64,000 bases of DNA from Cristatella mucedo (GCA_009760855.2 WPIO01000111.1:250001-314000), one strand, 5' to 3'. Shown: positions 21,441 to 34,239, counted from the stretch's first letter. Notes: generated by a model not told the origin, from the sequence alone. Made by a program: numbers and translations.

Positions 21441-23405
21441 TCCGGTGAATACATCTGTAGGTTGCCTTAATCAAAGTCCGTCAGCACGTTAATCATATCA
21501 CTCACTTCGGTTGTGGTATCACAGATCTCGTAATCATTAAAGACGTGTGCCCCATTGTTGAGTGCTCAATGACCATCTCGTATAATTTCTCTTTCTTGTT
21601 CAGTGTTCCTGATCCACATTACACGTCCGGAAATTTCAAGTTTCTTCGGTGATCCAACCTATAAAAGCTTTGACTGGGAAAATATTTTGAAATCTGTATG
21701 CAAGGCTGGTCTGCATGATCTGCACCCAGAACCGGCAGACAGCCTTGATATCCTAACTGACAAAGTGAACACGACTCTTAGGACCATCCTTCACAAGCAT
21801 TCTTCTACGCACAGATTCATATATCGCATCTATGAACAGAGTCGTAAAGATTAATTTCAATTCAAGGAAAAAATGTAAAAAATGCAACGTGTTAAGTGTA
21901 GGCTTGATTTTCGTCTTAAAAAATCAGGGTTTGATGCAGATACTAACAATTTCAAAGACTTCCTTCTAGTCTAAAGCCACTAGCTTGGAAAAGCCATTGC
22001 CTTTATTTTGACTCGAAAACTCAAGTCCGACCAGTCAGACTCAAAACAAACTTTCGGAAGACATGAGACACTTGCTGGTCGATACTGACTGGTCTCAGTC
22101 TACTAGATATTAAAGGATTGGCCAACAAGCTTTGAGCCTTCTTCACTGAAACACTTGTGCACATTCATACCTCCATAAGGCGTGTTTCTAACGAAAGTAG
22201 TTTTTTAATCTAAACCTAAAACCTGCTCTGAGCTTCCGAGATTTTTTAAGAAGATATGGCTATTCTTCCTTTTCATTAAAGGTTCTTGAAAATTCTAGCT
22301 AAGCAGCAGGCAGCACACTGCGAAAAGTATAAATTATCAGAAAATTTTGATCTCGGATCAAGCAGCAGCACTCTACTGAGCTGCTCTTATCCGGTAAAAC
22401 AATGATATAATGTTCACGAATCTCCTGCGAACAACTCTGCCCTTCCGCCGCTATATTTAGGTGCCGCTTCAGATACTATTTATGTCTTCATCGTACTTGA
22501 ACTAATAAGAACAAAGATTGGTTTGTCAGATGAGGCACCGGTACCAGTCAAATAGTACCTGTCCGATTGTATTCAATCCATGTCGCGTGTGGGTCAACTC
22601 TCGTCCACCAGACCAGTCACCTGGGGAGCCTCTCACTCATCCGTCCACATTCTTTTTCTGTTCTCAATGCATACTCAACCTGTGGAAAAAGTAGTTGACG
22701 GCCACAAATTGAGATACCACTTGTATGCTGAGAATACCCAGCTGTATTTGGCATTCAAACCGTCGGAATCCGCTGCCGCGAATGATATATTAAATGCTTG
22801 ATTTGCAAGGATTTAATTCTTGATGTCGGAAAATTTCTTTAAATTAAATGACGATAACACGGAAATACTATTCATAGGTAACCCCAAGCGTGCAGGGGAC
22901 TAAAAGACTCTGTTCTTCTAATTGGTGATGCTGCAATGGGATCGTCACCATGCACTCTGAATTTAGGTGTCGTCCTCGAGAGCTGCCTAAATTTGGAAAC
23001 CTTCGTTAAGAAAACTGATTCCAAAGCATCCTCCACCACGTTCACTCACTATCTAGCCATATAAAATGTCTTCGAAGCTTTGCTTTGCAGATCTGGGACT
23101 GTGGAACTGACACAATTCTTAAGCAGCGACAAATGCTTTCCTACTGCAGCGACCATGGCACATCCTTCCTAGCCGTCCCGTGCTACTGCCATGCTACTTA
23201 CTACCTCTTCTGCTCTCCTGACTCTTCTATGCCTCTAAATTACCCTTTGATGCATGAGATGAAGACTTAAAAGCTTACGAAAACAATGGCAAGCAAATTT
23301 TAAAATTGCAGCAGCTGGTTAACGGATGCTTACCGAAACCCCAGTGTTGCTTTGAGTGTGCTATGCAAATTTTGTGGAATTCAATAAGAAGGGTCACACA
23401 GATGT
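21440..23405 (+). mobile_element. LINE family A copy including endonuclease-RT linker
   Basis: Starts in the C-terminal endonuclease/linker region. The frame at 21603-21854 has the pattern of the 'DILTDKVNTTLRTILHKHS' linker that precedes LINE reverse transcriptases. Degraded fingers follow (LPFLLKVLENSS-equivalent), then a palm with YAEN in place of YADD, and a broken C-terminal part. It is the furthest 5'-reaching family A copy in the window. It cannot be functional. Confidence 0.78.
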
Positions 23406-23905
23406 ACTCTATTTACATGTCAAGAGGCTAATTGATGGTTGGAGCACGTTTCGGGCTCCACTAGTCTCATTTTGGGATTACAGTTAGCATAAGAAATAGC
23501 GTGTGATGTAGTGAGCCGAATGTGCGAAGATAAAATACCTACAGATATGTAAGTCGGAGCGAGCATTCGTACAACACTATTTTTTGAATTAGGTAAGCCT
23601 TAACTGTTATTGGTACCAAAATATTTGAGGGTATCAATCTGAATTTAAATCCCTTTAGCTGTGGAACACTGATACCCTTCGATTTATATGCATGGCTGAT
23701 CAATTTATTGGTCGTGGATGTTAGTTAACTCTTAATATTTATCGCTATTTATCACGTATGAGTCAGTAGGGAAGACTGCTAACAAATTAAGAATATTCGA
23801 GCTGATATAAGACTAGAAGGAACTATAGCACTGGTACAGCTGCATACGTTCTGCACGTTAAAAAAACGAGCGTCGAGATCATTTTGAAAGTGAGAAAGTG
23901 CGGCC
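23406..23905. other. Unassigned intron-like sequence
   Basis: No exon, SINE or LINE match recognised. Confidence 0.45.
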
Positions 23906-24042
23906 ATGGATTGGATTGGCCCAGGGGTAATTTGATTATCTTTTACGGCTAAGGCTGTGGGCTCCAGCCCTATGGCATATTTAAAGTGCCTGGATGCAGA
24001 TTAAGTTATCTTAGGTTGCTATGCGAATAGGTTGTATTAAAA
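23906..24042 (+). mobile_element. tRNA-derived SINE (common type)
   Basis: A degenerate A box (TTGGCCCAGGGG) and B box (GTGGGCTCCAGCCC) are followed by the tail 'AAAGTGCCTGGATGCAGATT' and 'GCTATGCGAATAGGTTGTAT'. It is complete in layout but diverged. Confidence 0.8.
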
Positions 24043-24119
24043 GAAGTGAGCCAAGCAGTGATCCCAGTATTGTTCCCGATTTAAATGGCTTCTCGGATGG
24101 TGTCTGCCCTGTTACAGCT

Positions 24120-24830
24120 GTGCTCTGTAATCTCTCACTGAGATAGGATTAGTGACACTTCATTTAACGGCGACATCACCTATACAATCAAGTCGGCCTG
24201 CTTTCAGCATAAAGAAATTGCTAGAACTTGGGCTTCATTAGAGAATAATATCACGCCTACGTTGATCCGTTTGTGACATCTCGTATTGACTTCTGTAATT
24301 CACTGCTTCCTGGTCTACCGGCCTGCACAATCAGGCAATGACAGATGATTAAAAAATCTGGAGCTAGGATTGTCTGGGGTGAGCTTGGCAGTTGCAACAT
24401 CTAAGAACTCTCTGACCAGCCCTTGCTGCCACCATGCAACTCATCCACTTTAAGATTTTGTCACTCACTTTAAGGTCCCTTCATTCTTTGCATCCAGCCT
24501 ACCTATTAGAACTACTGCTCCTCCAGGATTAGCATCATACCACAAGCTTTTCGGAAACTAACTGTTTATCTTTACCTAGTGCAAACCTCAGATCCGTTGG
24601 AAAAAGCGCCTTTAGTTCGTTTGTTCCCAAAGCATGGAACTCACTTCGACTTGTCTCATGACATCCCCTGACTTGACGTTAAAAAAAAATTAAAAACGTA
24701 TCTATTTTTGACCGCATCATATGGGTCCCTATGATTCGCCAGCAGCAAATGTAAAGCGCCTAGAAAGAGATTAACTTCTTTGAGGGTGCTTTATCTAGTT
24801 ATTATTGCTATTTAGTTACTATTATTAAAC
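24120..24830 (+). mobile_element. LINE family B copy
   Basis: Runs from an 'SLNGDITYTIKSACFQ'-equivalent through the C-terminal region to the hairpin tail (AAAGCGCCTAGAAAGAGATT) and an ATT-rich end. Heavily mutated. The tail is well preserved compared with the coding part. Confidence 0.83.
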
Positions 24831-25820
24831 CTTGGATGTGTAAAGCCAGAGATACCCAACGAGACAATAGGCATTCGAGAGTTATTTGTCGACCGATATC
24901 ATCAAACTCTGCCTAAAAATGCACCATAATCAGCAGAAAGGCGCTTAAGTGAGCATTTCGAAGGTCTTAATACAACCGAGTATGGGGTATGGGGTACACG
25001 TACAAGTAGTGGGAGTTACCACCAAAATGTCAGCCAGTAGTGGGAGTTATTCCCAAACCACATTTATTAATATCACATTACGACCGATAAAACGAATGGC
25101 ATGAAACTTGGCACAAAGAACACTGGTAGCATAAGCTATCGGTTGATGTGACATAGATGCCGTGTTGACCTTTTGATGACCTCTAAAGGTCAAGGTTAAC
25201 TGTAACATTGCACCTCAGCAATAAATAGCTTTGCCATCGAATCGCCAGATTCAATACCAGTCATTGTAAAAACATGGCAGACCCCTCAAAAGATGCATGA
25301 AACTCGACTTAATGTTCCCCACACTACAAATTGAAACATAAAAACTCGACCATCTCAAACTGCTAACTGTCATCACGATCACAGCCCAAGGTCAGTGTGC
25401 GACAGGCACATCATATTCTCCCCCCCCCCCGCCATGCCTAGATGCACAGAGGGGAGCATAGAAACAGGTGACTCACACCTACATTCAAAATTTCACACCG
25501 ATCGGTCGATCTATAAACGACATAAATAAGAACTTGAAATACCCCATTTCCTAGAATAGAAATGAATCAAAACTTTCTGACTGACTTCCAGCAAGCGAAG
25601 TGCTAGTTCTGTCCAAGTCACCACTCTGGCCGGCTGCCGAACAATCAACCACTCCTGGCTGCTCCCTTCTGCCCATTGGCTGCTAACGGAACTGGATCAG
25701 CTGTCCCAGGATTCGTGAGGTGCCGTGGTTATGAGCTCCTCATTACGGCGGCCCGGCAGAAGTAAATTCTCAATACATTATCCTCATGGTAGTTTACTGG
25801 CCGAACGGCAGTCACTCTCC
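24831..25820. other. Unassigned, possibly old repeat
   Basis: Contains two nearby copies of 'AGTAGTGGGAGTTA' (about 25005-25055), an inverted TGACCT/AGGTCA pair (25177-25192) and a C11 run (25420-25430). The phrasing of the sequence around 25090-25530 suggests an ancient interspersed repeat, but no second copy is in this window. Confidence 0.35.
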
Positions 25821-25821
25821 A

Positions 25822-25908
25822 TTTGCAGCAAATGTAAAGCGCCTAGACAGAGATTAAGTTCTCTGAGGGCGCTTTATCTAGTACATTATTATTACTATTA
25901 TTTCGGTT
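25822..25908 (+). mobile_element. LINE family B 3' tail only
   Basis: Just the terminal hairpin (AAAGCGCCTAGACAGAGATT, GAGGGCGCTTTATCTAG) and the ATT-rich end. This is a very short 5'-truncated insertion typical of abortive reverse transcription. Confidence 0.88.
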
Positions 25909-27076
25909 TGTGATCCGATGTAAGCATACTAATGCATACATGTTTCTACTAAGAAAATAGGAAGTGGGCCTAGGAACGCTGCTTGCAGCCGGTTGCTATG
26001 GGCGGGGCAGTGAAGCAGAGGCACGACTGGGCCTCGGTTGATTGGGTTTCAGATTTTATGGTCTTGTGATACTACCAGTCGGACGTTTGATCTCAAGGGG
26101 GCTTGTCATTTTTGGGAAAACTTCACGTTTCATCATTTTCCAAAGTTATTCCTACGGGTCTGTTGAGGGCTGAGTAGCTTATATTTGCAGAGTTCACCAG
26201 AAAACTACCGTTCCGGGTCAGTTATTTTTCCAAGAAAATTATTTTGTTGAACTCGACGTACTAATTCCGGATTAAATTAGTCTTACATAATAATTTTATC
26301 GACCATGTTCCAGTCATCTGACAACCAACAAAATTTGTGATTGCATTTATAACCAGTCTATCTATTAGTACGCAAATTTCAAGAAAATGAACATTTTTGA
26401 GGACTTCTTACTTTTTTGAGGACATGCTTGGCTTGCTGCCAATTCAGCTGCAGCCAATTTGATCCTTCAGTTAAAGCCTTGAGTGGTTTCAACAAGGTTT
26501 TACTCGGAGACATAGGAAAGCGCTGGACTGTGGTGGCTAATTTTAACGAAAAACACTTGAAGAAATGCAAATTACTTGTTTAACAAAGCCGGCTGGAAAA
26601 TTTATTAACAACCAGGAAGCCCCAGCTTTTGTGACTGCCATGAAAGAGGTAACAGTGGAGCAGCGACTAATTTTTCCGCTATGAAAAAGAACTGAAGATC
26701 TACACGATTTATTCCCTCGGAATAGAATACTCTACTTCTAGAAGCTATATAGTGAGAAAAACGGTGCTTACTGTGTTTTTTCATAGGGAAGAGGGGCAAA
26801 CTCGCTTCAGATATCAAAAATAGCCAGCCGCGCTACAGCTAAGAAGCCGTGGTTTCTCAAAATGTTATGCCCTGCCGTTGCCATTTCCTTAGGCAACGGG
26901 AAGTCAATTGCGACTAGAAACAAAATATTAATATTCCACATACTTTATTTTAAACTGCATGAAAAACCTATCAACCTACTTCATGGTCATATTACTATCA
27001 GAGCCAAGCTTCGAACCTTGAGTCCACCAAACTAAAAATTTAAGAGAAGAATATTTATAGATACTACGTTTTGTAG
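25909..27076. other. Unassigned intron sequence
   Basis: No recognisable exon before the EGF-like exon at 27077. Short open frames carry no domain signature. Confidence 0.45.
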
Positions 27077-27229
27077 ATTGCCCAGCGGAAAGATTTTGGC
27101 CAGGATGCAACTTGTGGAGATGCAATTCTGGTCTTTGTACCTCGCGAAACGGATCGTGTGGGTTACACGAGGAATGCACATTTTTATCGTGTCCGGACAA
27201 CGACACTATTCCTCCAGATTGCTGGATAA
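27077..27229 (+). CDS. EGF-like (MEGF-type) exon
   Basis: Acceptor TTTTGTAG and consensus donor GTAAGT bound a 153-base exon, phase 1 at both ends. It reads CPAERFWPGCNLWRCNSGLC, then TSRNGSCGLHEECTFLSCPD, then NDTIPPDCWI. The C-P-x-x-x-F/W-G-P-x-C-x-x-x-C-x-C spacing with 'NGSC' is typical of MEGF10/PEAR-like EGF repeats. The extra Cys-containing C-terminal part is unusual. Placement downstream of the F-lectin exons with the same intron phase supports the same gene. Confidence 0.82.
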   Translation: MAQRKDFGQDATCGDAILVFVPRETDRVGYTRNAHFYRVRTTTLFLQIAG

Positions 27230-28334
27230 GTAAGTTGCTATTAACTAGTGACTTGCATTACCTGCCTATTACTCTAGGCCAAGAGCTGTTTAGATCGTAT
27301 TTGCACTGTTTCCGGCTCCAGAAGTAGCACCCAATTAGTTGAGATCAACTTAAAATAATACATTCTCGAAAATTTAAAACATGCGACTCGTGAGTCCGTG
27401 GTCAGACTATGAGTGTTATATTAGGCGTAGTTTCTGTTAATAATAGTGGTTTTCTTGTGATATTTTCTTACCAGGTCTATGTTTAGCAACAGCGAATGCC
27501 CAAAGCTACCTTAACTGCTTATCTAGCTAAAATAACTTCGCTAGAGTAGATAGAATATATGTATATATATATATATATATATAAATACATATGTTAATTG
27601 AAAATCTATCTTTCACACAATGGTAAAAATCTTTTTACGACAAAAGCTTAATGTGAATTACAAGAGTAAAAGATGAATTGAAAGGAATGTCCAATCCCAT
27701 GCTAACGTATTTATTCTTGAAGCGCTATATGAATTTTTCAATATTGTGTTATTTCATGGCTTGGGTTTAAATTAAATTTAAGTTCATGCAGAATAATTGA
27801 AGCTCCAACGTGCACCCTGCTGCATACATATGCATGTCGGAGGCTGCCCTAGCGTGCTGTAATAAAAAAGACGGAGCTTGTCTTTTGAAGGGCATAATGA
27901 GATTATTTTTTGTCATGGTTTTTGTGTAACTACGGTCAGTTGTGACTTTTACTGCACTGCCATTGCTAGAAACTGGAATCAGGTGGCGAGGCTGTGTGTT
28001 ATGAGGTGTGGTGGGCGACGGCATGAGGAGAGCTGATACATATAAATCTTCTGCATACAGTATTTTACAAGCCCCTGGGCATCGCTTCCGGCTGCAGAAG
28101 ACTTCAATGCTAGTCATAGGGACGCTGTTCAGCTGGAGGAGGGGCGAAGACTGGGATGCGTTTGGTAGGATTTTTGACATCCTCGAGTGGCTCGTGGGCG
28201 GATCGGGAAGCGATATGTGGATGATGAATGTGAGCAGATGGCTGCCGTTTACATTGTCTTTGAATTCACGTCGGGTGAGTAAAGCGTCGCTGGCTGTGTA
28301 CAGTATGTCCCACCCAGAGTTATCACAACATTGG
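27230..28334. other. Unassigned, with short TA array
   Basis: A (TA)n run sits at about 27558-27583. Overlapping plus (28008-28337) and minus (27767-28180) frames of 109-137 codons exist but show no recognisable domain, and neither has clear splice or transposon context. Confidence 0.45.
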
Positions 28335-28712
28335 TAAAGAGCCTCCTACGTAATGTTATGTAATGTATCTCCGTCTGTAACTCCACAAAGCCATAAAGAC
28401 CATGCGTGTGTTACTCAGGAGAGTTTTGTATTACGCACTCCCAGCCTAAGCGGCTTTCGGTGCGCATTCGGTAGCGAACAGACTTCGTCTCACGCAACAA
28501 AGAGAAAGTGGGAATCATGGCAGAGTCAGGAGGGCAGTTGAGGTAGTGAGTGACATGGAAGTAGCGGCTCAAGACCACTGAAACGGGTGAGCCATAGTCG
28601 GCAGTAGGAGAGCAGTTGTCGTTGCCTAAGAATTGTGGAAGCGAGTTCCACAGTCTACGACCTACAGTGCTAAACCGTTGCAGGTCCTAGATTGTGGAAC
28701 TCGCTTCGTGTT
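28335..28712 (-). mobile_element. LINE family A 3' fragment with inverted end
   Basis: On the minus strand this is the family A 3' end, with the ACATT-type tail at 28340-28360 and the 'CGGAACTCGCTTCCACAATT' segment near its other end. At 28682-28707 about 26 bases of the same element recur in the opposite orientation, giving an inverted pair around 'TAAACCGTTG'. Confidence 0.82.
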
Positions 28713-29059
28713 ATGAAATCAGTCGAGTTAAGGCAGGTCAGCTTCTTCAAAAGCCTGATTTATACAGTGGTATGAGGGCCCTAGTGGCCATATCTCGACT
28801 TCCGAAGCACAACGAAGAATTGCAGTAGGGGGATCAACGCTGCCTTTCGATAGCCACACGATAGGGGTCTGAGAGAAGACTGTAAGTTTATTGATAGTCG
28901 GTTTCAGTTTACAGACGAGCCAAAGCAACGTGGAGCATGTCAATCGCGCTCGAAGAATCCAAATATCTGTATCCTAATTTATGTGTCAAGTCACTGACTG
29001 ACCTTCGACTAGTCCAATGAAGGCTGACCTGCAGTTAGTTAAGAATATGAATAGTGCCT

Positions 29060-29155
29060 AGACTGATTTCTCTCTTGGTTATTTACTAAATGAGTTCTGT
29101 GAGGGCGCTTTGTCAAGCGGATTATTAATATTAGTATTATTATCACAAAAGCCTT
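29060..29155 (+). mobile_element. LINE family B 3' tail
   Basis: The terminal hairpin is partly kept (GAGGGCGCTTTGTCAAG), followed by a TATTATTATC tail. It is very short and 5'-truncated. Confidence 0.7.
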
Positions 29156-29719
29156 TTGCAAACATTGGTTCAGTTACTGAAGTTGGTTGCTTACTAAAAA
29201 CGAAAAAAATGTTGTTTTATTAACAGTGTTCAAATAGTATTAGTTCAAACAAGGATCTTTAACTGAGCGAATCTTTAGCACTAGTTCATGTACTCGGGCC
29301 ATCATTAAGTAATAAGTAATACCGACTAGTAATATGGAAATATTGAGAAGTAATAATTTCTTGTTCTTCCTAACAATTGAAATCTTTGACTAACTGCCGT
29401 AGAAAATTTACTGATCGCCTGATATCTTGCATTGATTGTTAGTTAGTTCAGTTTCACGTCAATTTAAAAATCTTCATTGATACGTTAAAATTTTTGTAAC
29501 TATGTAACAACTTCAGAAAGTGACATGCCGTTATGTGGGTAACAGTTTTTATGGACTTATTATTTAAACGAGGCTAAGAAAAGTAATTATTACGATAGCA
29601 TATCTTCACCGGTACGCCAGGATGTATAAGCAGCAGTTTTCCTTATATTACTGTCGGTGATAATATTATTATTTCACTCGTCAAAATGAAATCAAATAAC
29701 TTAATCTCAATCTAGGCGT
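29156..29719. other. AT-rich intron sequence
   Basis: Nothing recognisable seen. Confidence 0.5.
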
Positions 29720-31100
29720 TCTTCACATTTGCTCTCTAGGCTGTTTGCATTTGCTGTCATTCTATGTGGCGACGATGACAGGAATGTTACAGCCCTCGCT
29801 CCGCTAGATCTGTCAGCTTATTTCATCACCATTGATCGTGATGTTCTACTTGAACGATTGAGAACAACGATCGGTCTGGGAGACGAACTGCTACCATGGT
29901 TTAAATCGCACTTTTATGATCGTGTTTAATCCGTGTCGTGTGGGGTCAGGTCTCAGATACGAGACAGGGCACCTCTGGAGTCCCTTAAGGGTCTGTACTC
30001 AGTCCCTTGCTGTTCTCTATTTGTACTCTACCTCTGGGAAAAGTGATTCAGGCTCATGGAATAGGATATCACTTTTATGCTGACGGTACTCAGCTGTATT
30101 TGTCATTCAAACCATCGGAATCCGCTGCAGCAGCTAAGAAACTGCATGCTTGTCTTACCGATATTCGATCCTGGATGTCGGAAAACTTCTTGAAACTAAA
30201 TGATAATAAAACTGAACTGCTGCTCACAGGACAACCCAAGCGTGTGGCTGGATTAACAGGCTTTGCTCTTCTAATAGGTGATGCTGTTATGCGACCGTCA
30301 CAACGCGCTCGAAGTTTAGGTATCCTTTTCGACAGCTGCCTAAATTTGAAAAGCTTCAATCAGAAGACTGCTTCTGCAGCAGCCATCACGTCCGATCCAT
30401 ATTCAAGATTAGGAGCTGTCTTTTTCAAAGTGGCTTGCAAAACATTTAAGTAGGTCCTTAGTCCTGTCTCGGCTTAATTATTGTGATTTCCTTTTAGTTG
30501 GGCTAATAAACAAAGCAGCAAGTGCACTGGTGTTGACTACGAATGTGTCTGCAAGGGTAGTCTTCAAGTCCCAGAAGTTTGAGCTCGTGTCTCCTTTGCT
30601 AAAAGAGCTAGGAAGGATACCGGCTGAGCAACAGATACAAAGTTCTGTGGCCGACCCACAAGGCCTGCCACAGCGCTGCACTTGTTTCAGCCTCTTTGCG
30701 TCCTTGGATCCTGTGTGGACAATAAATTATGTGTTCCATTCCTCTGCTTAAAGATCGTTTGCGACAGAAGCTTTAGCTCTGCAGGTCCTAGACTGCGGAA
30801 CTCGCTTCCACAATTCTTCGGTAATGATAACTATTCTCCTGCTGCCGACTATGGCTCATCCTTTTGAGCGAACCTGAGCTGCTACTTCCATGCCACTCAC
30901 TACATCAACTGCTCTCCTGACTCTGCCGTGGTTCCCACTTTCAGTTTGTTTCATGAGATGACGTCTGTTGGCTACCGAGTGCGTACCGGAAGCCACCAAG
31001 GCTCTGAATGAGCTATACGAAACTCTCCTGTGTAACACCAACATAGCCTTTACGACTTCGTGAAGTTGCTGACTGAGATATATTACATTCTAGAGCGTCT
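29720..31100 (+). mobile_element. LINE family A copy
   Basis: Covers the palm (LDLSAYFITIDRDVL, where the catalytic Asp position is changed), a [12 protein letters not shown] motif (second catalytic Asp changed to Gly), a 148-codon frame at 30007-30453, the C-terminal region and a 3' end near 31090. Stops and frameshifts occur throughout. Loss of two catalytic residues makes it inactive. Confidence 0.88.
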
Positions 31101-31204
31101 CCCTAAGCGTTCAGGTTGCACTGCCATGAAGGTAAACTAGGTTAGATTTTACCTCGGTGAAGATTTCAGGGTGAAGAGATACAGCATGCATGAAAGTCTG
31201 AAGA

Positions 31205-31345
31205 GATGACGATGCGTACCGAAAGCCGCTTAGGCTGTGAGTGCGCTATACAAAACTCCCCTGCGTAACACCCACATGGTCATTATGACTCTGTGGAGTT
31301 ACAGACGAAGATACATTGCATTACGTTGCATTACATGACAGCAGC
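31205..31345 (+). mobile_element. LINE family A 3' fragment
   Basis: A second family A 3' end lies about 110 bases after the previous copy. It includes 'TGCGTACCGAAAGCCGCTTA' and the 'GTTACAGACGAAGATACATT' terminus with an ACATT-like tail. Confidence 0.83.
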
Positions 31346-32724
31346 CCAAGACTTGCTGGTAAAGATTTATTCCTTGAAGCTCGGGTGTTGGAAGCACAAA
31401 AAACCTGCTAATATATTGAGCATTAGGCAAGTAAGTATTTTGAAAACGCTAGCGACCCACAATCCTTTCAAGAAATCCTGAATCAGAACACTTTAACATA
31501 AAATAGACCATGTAAAATGATATAACAATATTATATTTCTATCAAAATCAAATAAATTCAAATGATGAAATAATCATAGTCATTAAAGTACATTTGTAGC
31601 ATTAAATGGTTTTAAAGAATTTAAATAGTGGCAAACCTTGCTTGTATACTTGCTATGACGATCTACAAGCCAACCATTGTGGGTATTTCAATTTTAAGTA
31701 ACTGAAGAGAATTCTCATAAATATATAACTTATCAAAAGCTTATTGGCTGAATTAAATTTTTAGTGAACTGGTGGATCCAGCCATCACACTGATTTTAAA
31801 AGTAAGCTTCAATACAATTTCAAGGTTTAAAGTGATTTTTGGTTATTGCATATCAGGATAGGGCCTCTCTGAAAGTTGTCTTTGATCTAGAATTTTAAAC
31901 AATGGATAACCAGATACTTCTGAAATGCCTATAAAAAAAACATAGGTATCAATGGCACAGTGACTAGCAAGGTCATGCGTTCATAAACAGAGATCATACC
32001 TCATTGAAAGAGACCAGATTGGAGTTGTACACGGGAATCAGTCACCATTACGTCACCATCACGTTACAGTAGGTAGTACATTAGTGTTTCGTCACACTCA
32101 CCTGACGTTTGCCATATATATTCTCTGTCTTGGCTAATTTTATCGGAAAATAAAATCTTGCATTTGTTTTTACTTCTACCACATCAGATTCTATTCATCA
32201 TTCGACCATTACCAGAATTGCCCCTCATGTGACTCACTTAATCTCACAGCTACCTGCATTGACAAAATTAATGAGTGAATGGCTATCAACTTCCTGGAGC
32301 TTAGCAAGGATGAGAAACATAAAAGTCCTAGGAAAATTTAGGTGTTACCTTATATTTGGAGGACCTAACTCTCATGATTGGTGGATCTAGTATTAACCAA
32401 GTGATTTCTGCTAGTATTATGCACCTGATCGGCCTAATAAACGAAAAATAAACGACTAATAATTAAATGAGCTCATCGCAGCAATTGCAGTTTTGGACAA
32501 TTTTCAGCTATGGGACATTGTTAACTGGCCCTGCAGGACAAACGTACGAGGGATAAACTAATTCATCTCTTTTGGACTTTCCTAAGTATTACACACATTC
32601 TCTTTATTCAGGAGTCCAGGCCGGTGCCCTTAATCGTCAAAAACTAAAGCAAAATTTCGCAGCAAGGCCGGTGTGTCATCAAATGCTTTGCAGGTGCAGT
32701 ACGACACTTACGTCTGGATTTTAA
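31346..32724. other. AT-rich intron sequence
   Basis: About 1.4 kb without recognisable exon, SINE or LINE. Confidence 0.5.
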
Positions 32725-33112
32725 TGTAATGTATCTCCGTCTGTAACTCCACAAAGTCATACAGACCAGGTGGGTGTTACGCAGGAGAATTGTGTATAGC
32801 TCACTCACAGCCTAAGCGGCTTTCGGTACGCATTCGGTAGCCAACAGACTTCGTCTCACGCAACATAGAGAAAGTGGGAAGCATAGCAGAGTCAGGAGAG
32901 CAGTTGAGGTAGTGAGTAGCATGGAAGTAGCAGCTCAGGACCGCTGAAAAGGATGAGCCGTACACGGCAGTAGGGGAGTAGTTGTTGTTGCACAAGAATT
33001 GTGGACGCGAGTTCCACAGTCTAGGACCTGCAGAGCTAAAGCTTCTGTCGCCAACGGTCTTTAAGCAGCGGAATGGAGAAGCTAATTTATTGTCCACACA
33101 GGACCCGAGGGC
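32725..33112 (-). mobile_element. LINE family A 3' end
   Basis: The minus-strand 98-codon frame (32801-33097) matches the C-terminal family A region (RLWNSRPQFLCNNNYSP, SAVLSCYFHATHYLNCSPDS) and reads on through MLRETKSVGYRM to a natural-looking stop. The ACATT tail lies at 32725-32745. Confidence 0.88.
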
Positions 33113-33689
33113 CTCTCATGGCATCGAGCAGATCACATTCCATCTTTTGGCCTTCAGGTTGGTTCACTTGCTTGACCAATCCAACTTTTCCAAGATTTGT
33201 ATACTCCACATTGCTGTCTCAGTATGGCCCCTTAAGATTACTGTCTAATCAATGTCACTCAATGAAGATCTTTTGGTTCCTATGAATCGGAAGCTGGATT
33301 AGCTTCTGACTTTGGTCATTTCCTGCAACAGCTTCGCATTATTGTTATCTCAGCTGAAAGGAAATCCTTTTAGCTCAACGTTCCCTTTGCCTCGGTCATT
33401 ATTTTGCTTAAGTGCTCTTTGCCTCTTACATGAGGACGATTCAAGCCAGGTCACTAGCCAGAGGTCCTACAAAAAGGTGGCCATGAGTATTTTTTGAGCA
33501 TAAGCGTTTTATGCGTTTTTAAGCAGGCTGACCTACTCACGATACTTTCTAGCTTATGCGTAATTTTTTTAAATATTCTACGGTGATAAGCCATTTACCT
33601 CTGGTTATTAATTTTCTTGCTATGACCGATGAAGGGTCACCATCATGCATACAAAGGAATAATTTGACATTCTAGCTCTGGCATTGACT
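33113..33689. other. Unassigned sequence
   Basis: No exon or element recognised. Confidence 0.4.
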
Positions 33690-34030
33690 GGTCATAGCTC
33701 CCAGTGAGCAACTGATACAGAGCAAAGTTTATACCCTGACCCAGAATGCCTGCCACGGCTTGGCTTCTTCGTACCTAACTGAACTGCTGCATCAGTTTAA
33801 GCCTGTTCGCGCCCTCAGGTCGTGTGCGGACAATAAATTAGCTGTTCCATTCCTCCGATTAAAGACCGTTGGCAATAGAAGCTTTAGCTCTGCAGGTCAT
33901 AGACTGTGGAACTTGCTTCCACAATTTTTAAGCTAAGACAACTAATCTCCTGCTGCCAACTATGGCTCATCTTTTCAACGGTCCTGAGCTGCTACTTCCA
34001 TGCTACTCACTACCTCAACTGCTCGGAGTC
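33690..34030 (+). mobile_element. LINE family A fragment
   Basis: C-terminal family A region (equivalents of VEQRIQNKVLTLTHKVCHGL through CYFHATHYLNCS). It ends abruptly next to the FN3-like relic, so a recombination or insertion boundary lies near 34030. Confidence 0.83.
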
Positions 34031-34077
34031 CTTTAGTGTGTTCATCTTAGATTTAGCATGCAAGACAATGCCAATAC

Positions 34078-34200
34078 AATGAACTCCACAATGGATGCAA
34101 TACTTTTATTTAATGCAACTGCCGGCCGTATCTACTCGTACTGCTTGACAGCAGTGGAATCTTGGGAGGGGAAAAGCTACAGTGACAGCTCTCGAGTCAG
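34078..34200 (+). pseudogene. Truncated FN3-like exon relic
   Basis: Encodes MNSTMDAILLFNATAGRIYS, then YCLTAVESWEGKSYSDSS. This aligns with residues in the second half of the intact exon at 37646-37966 (MNSKNDVILSFNATAGQTYT, YRLTAEGCWEGKCYKNSG). The 5' part is missing, replaced by LINE A sequence, and no donor is kept at the matching position. Both Cys of the intact copy are lost. Confidence 0.8.
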
Positions 34201-34239
34201 GTTTAACATGCGACATTTATGCAAGTTTTTGAAATGCAA

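Noticed and set aside
27767-28337. Gene of 109-137 codons on one of the two strands
   Set aside because: Frames on both strands overlap and neither shows a family signature or conserved context.
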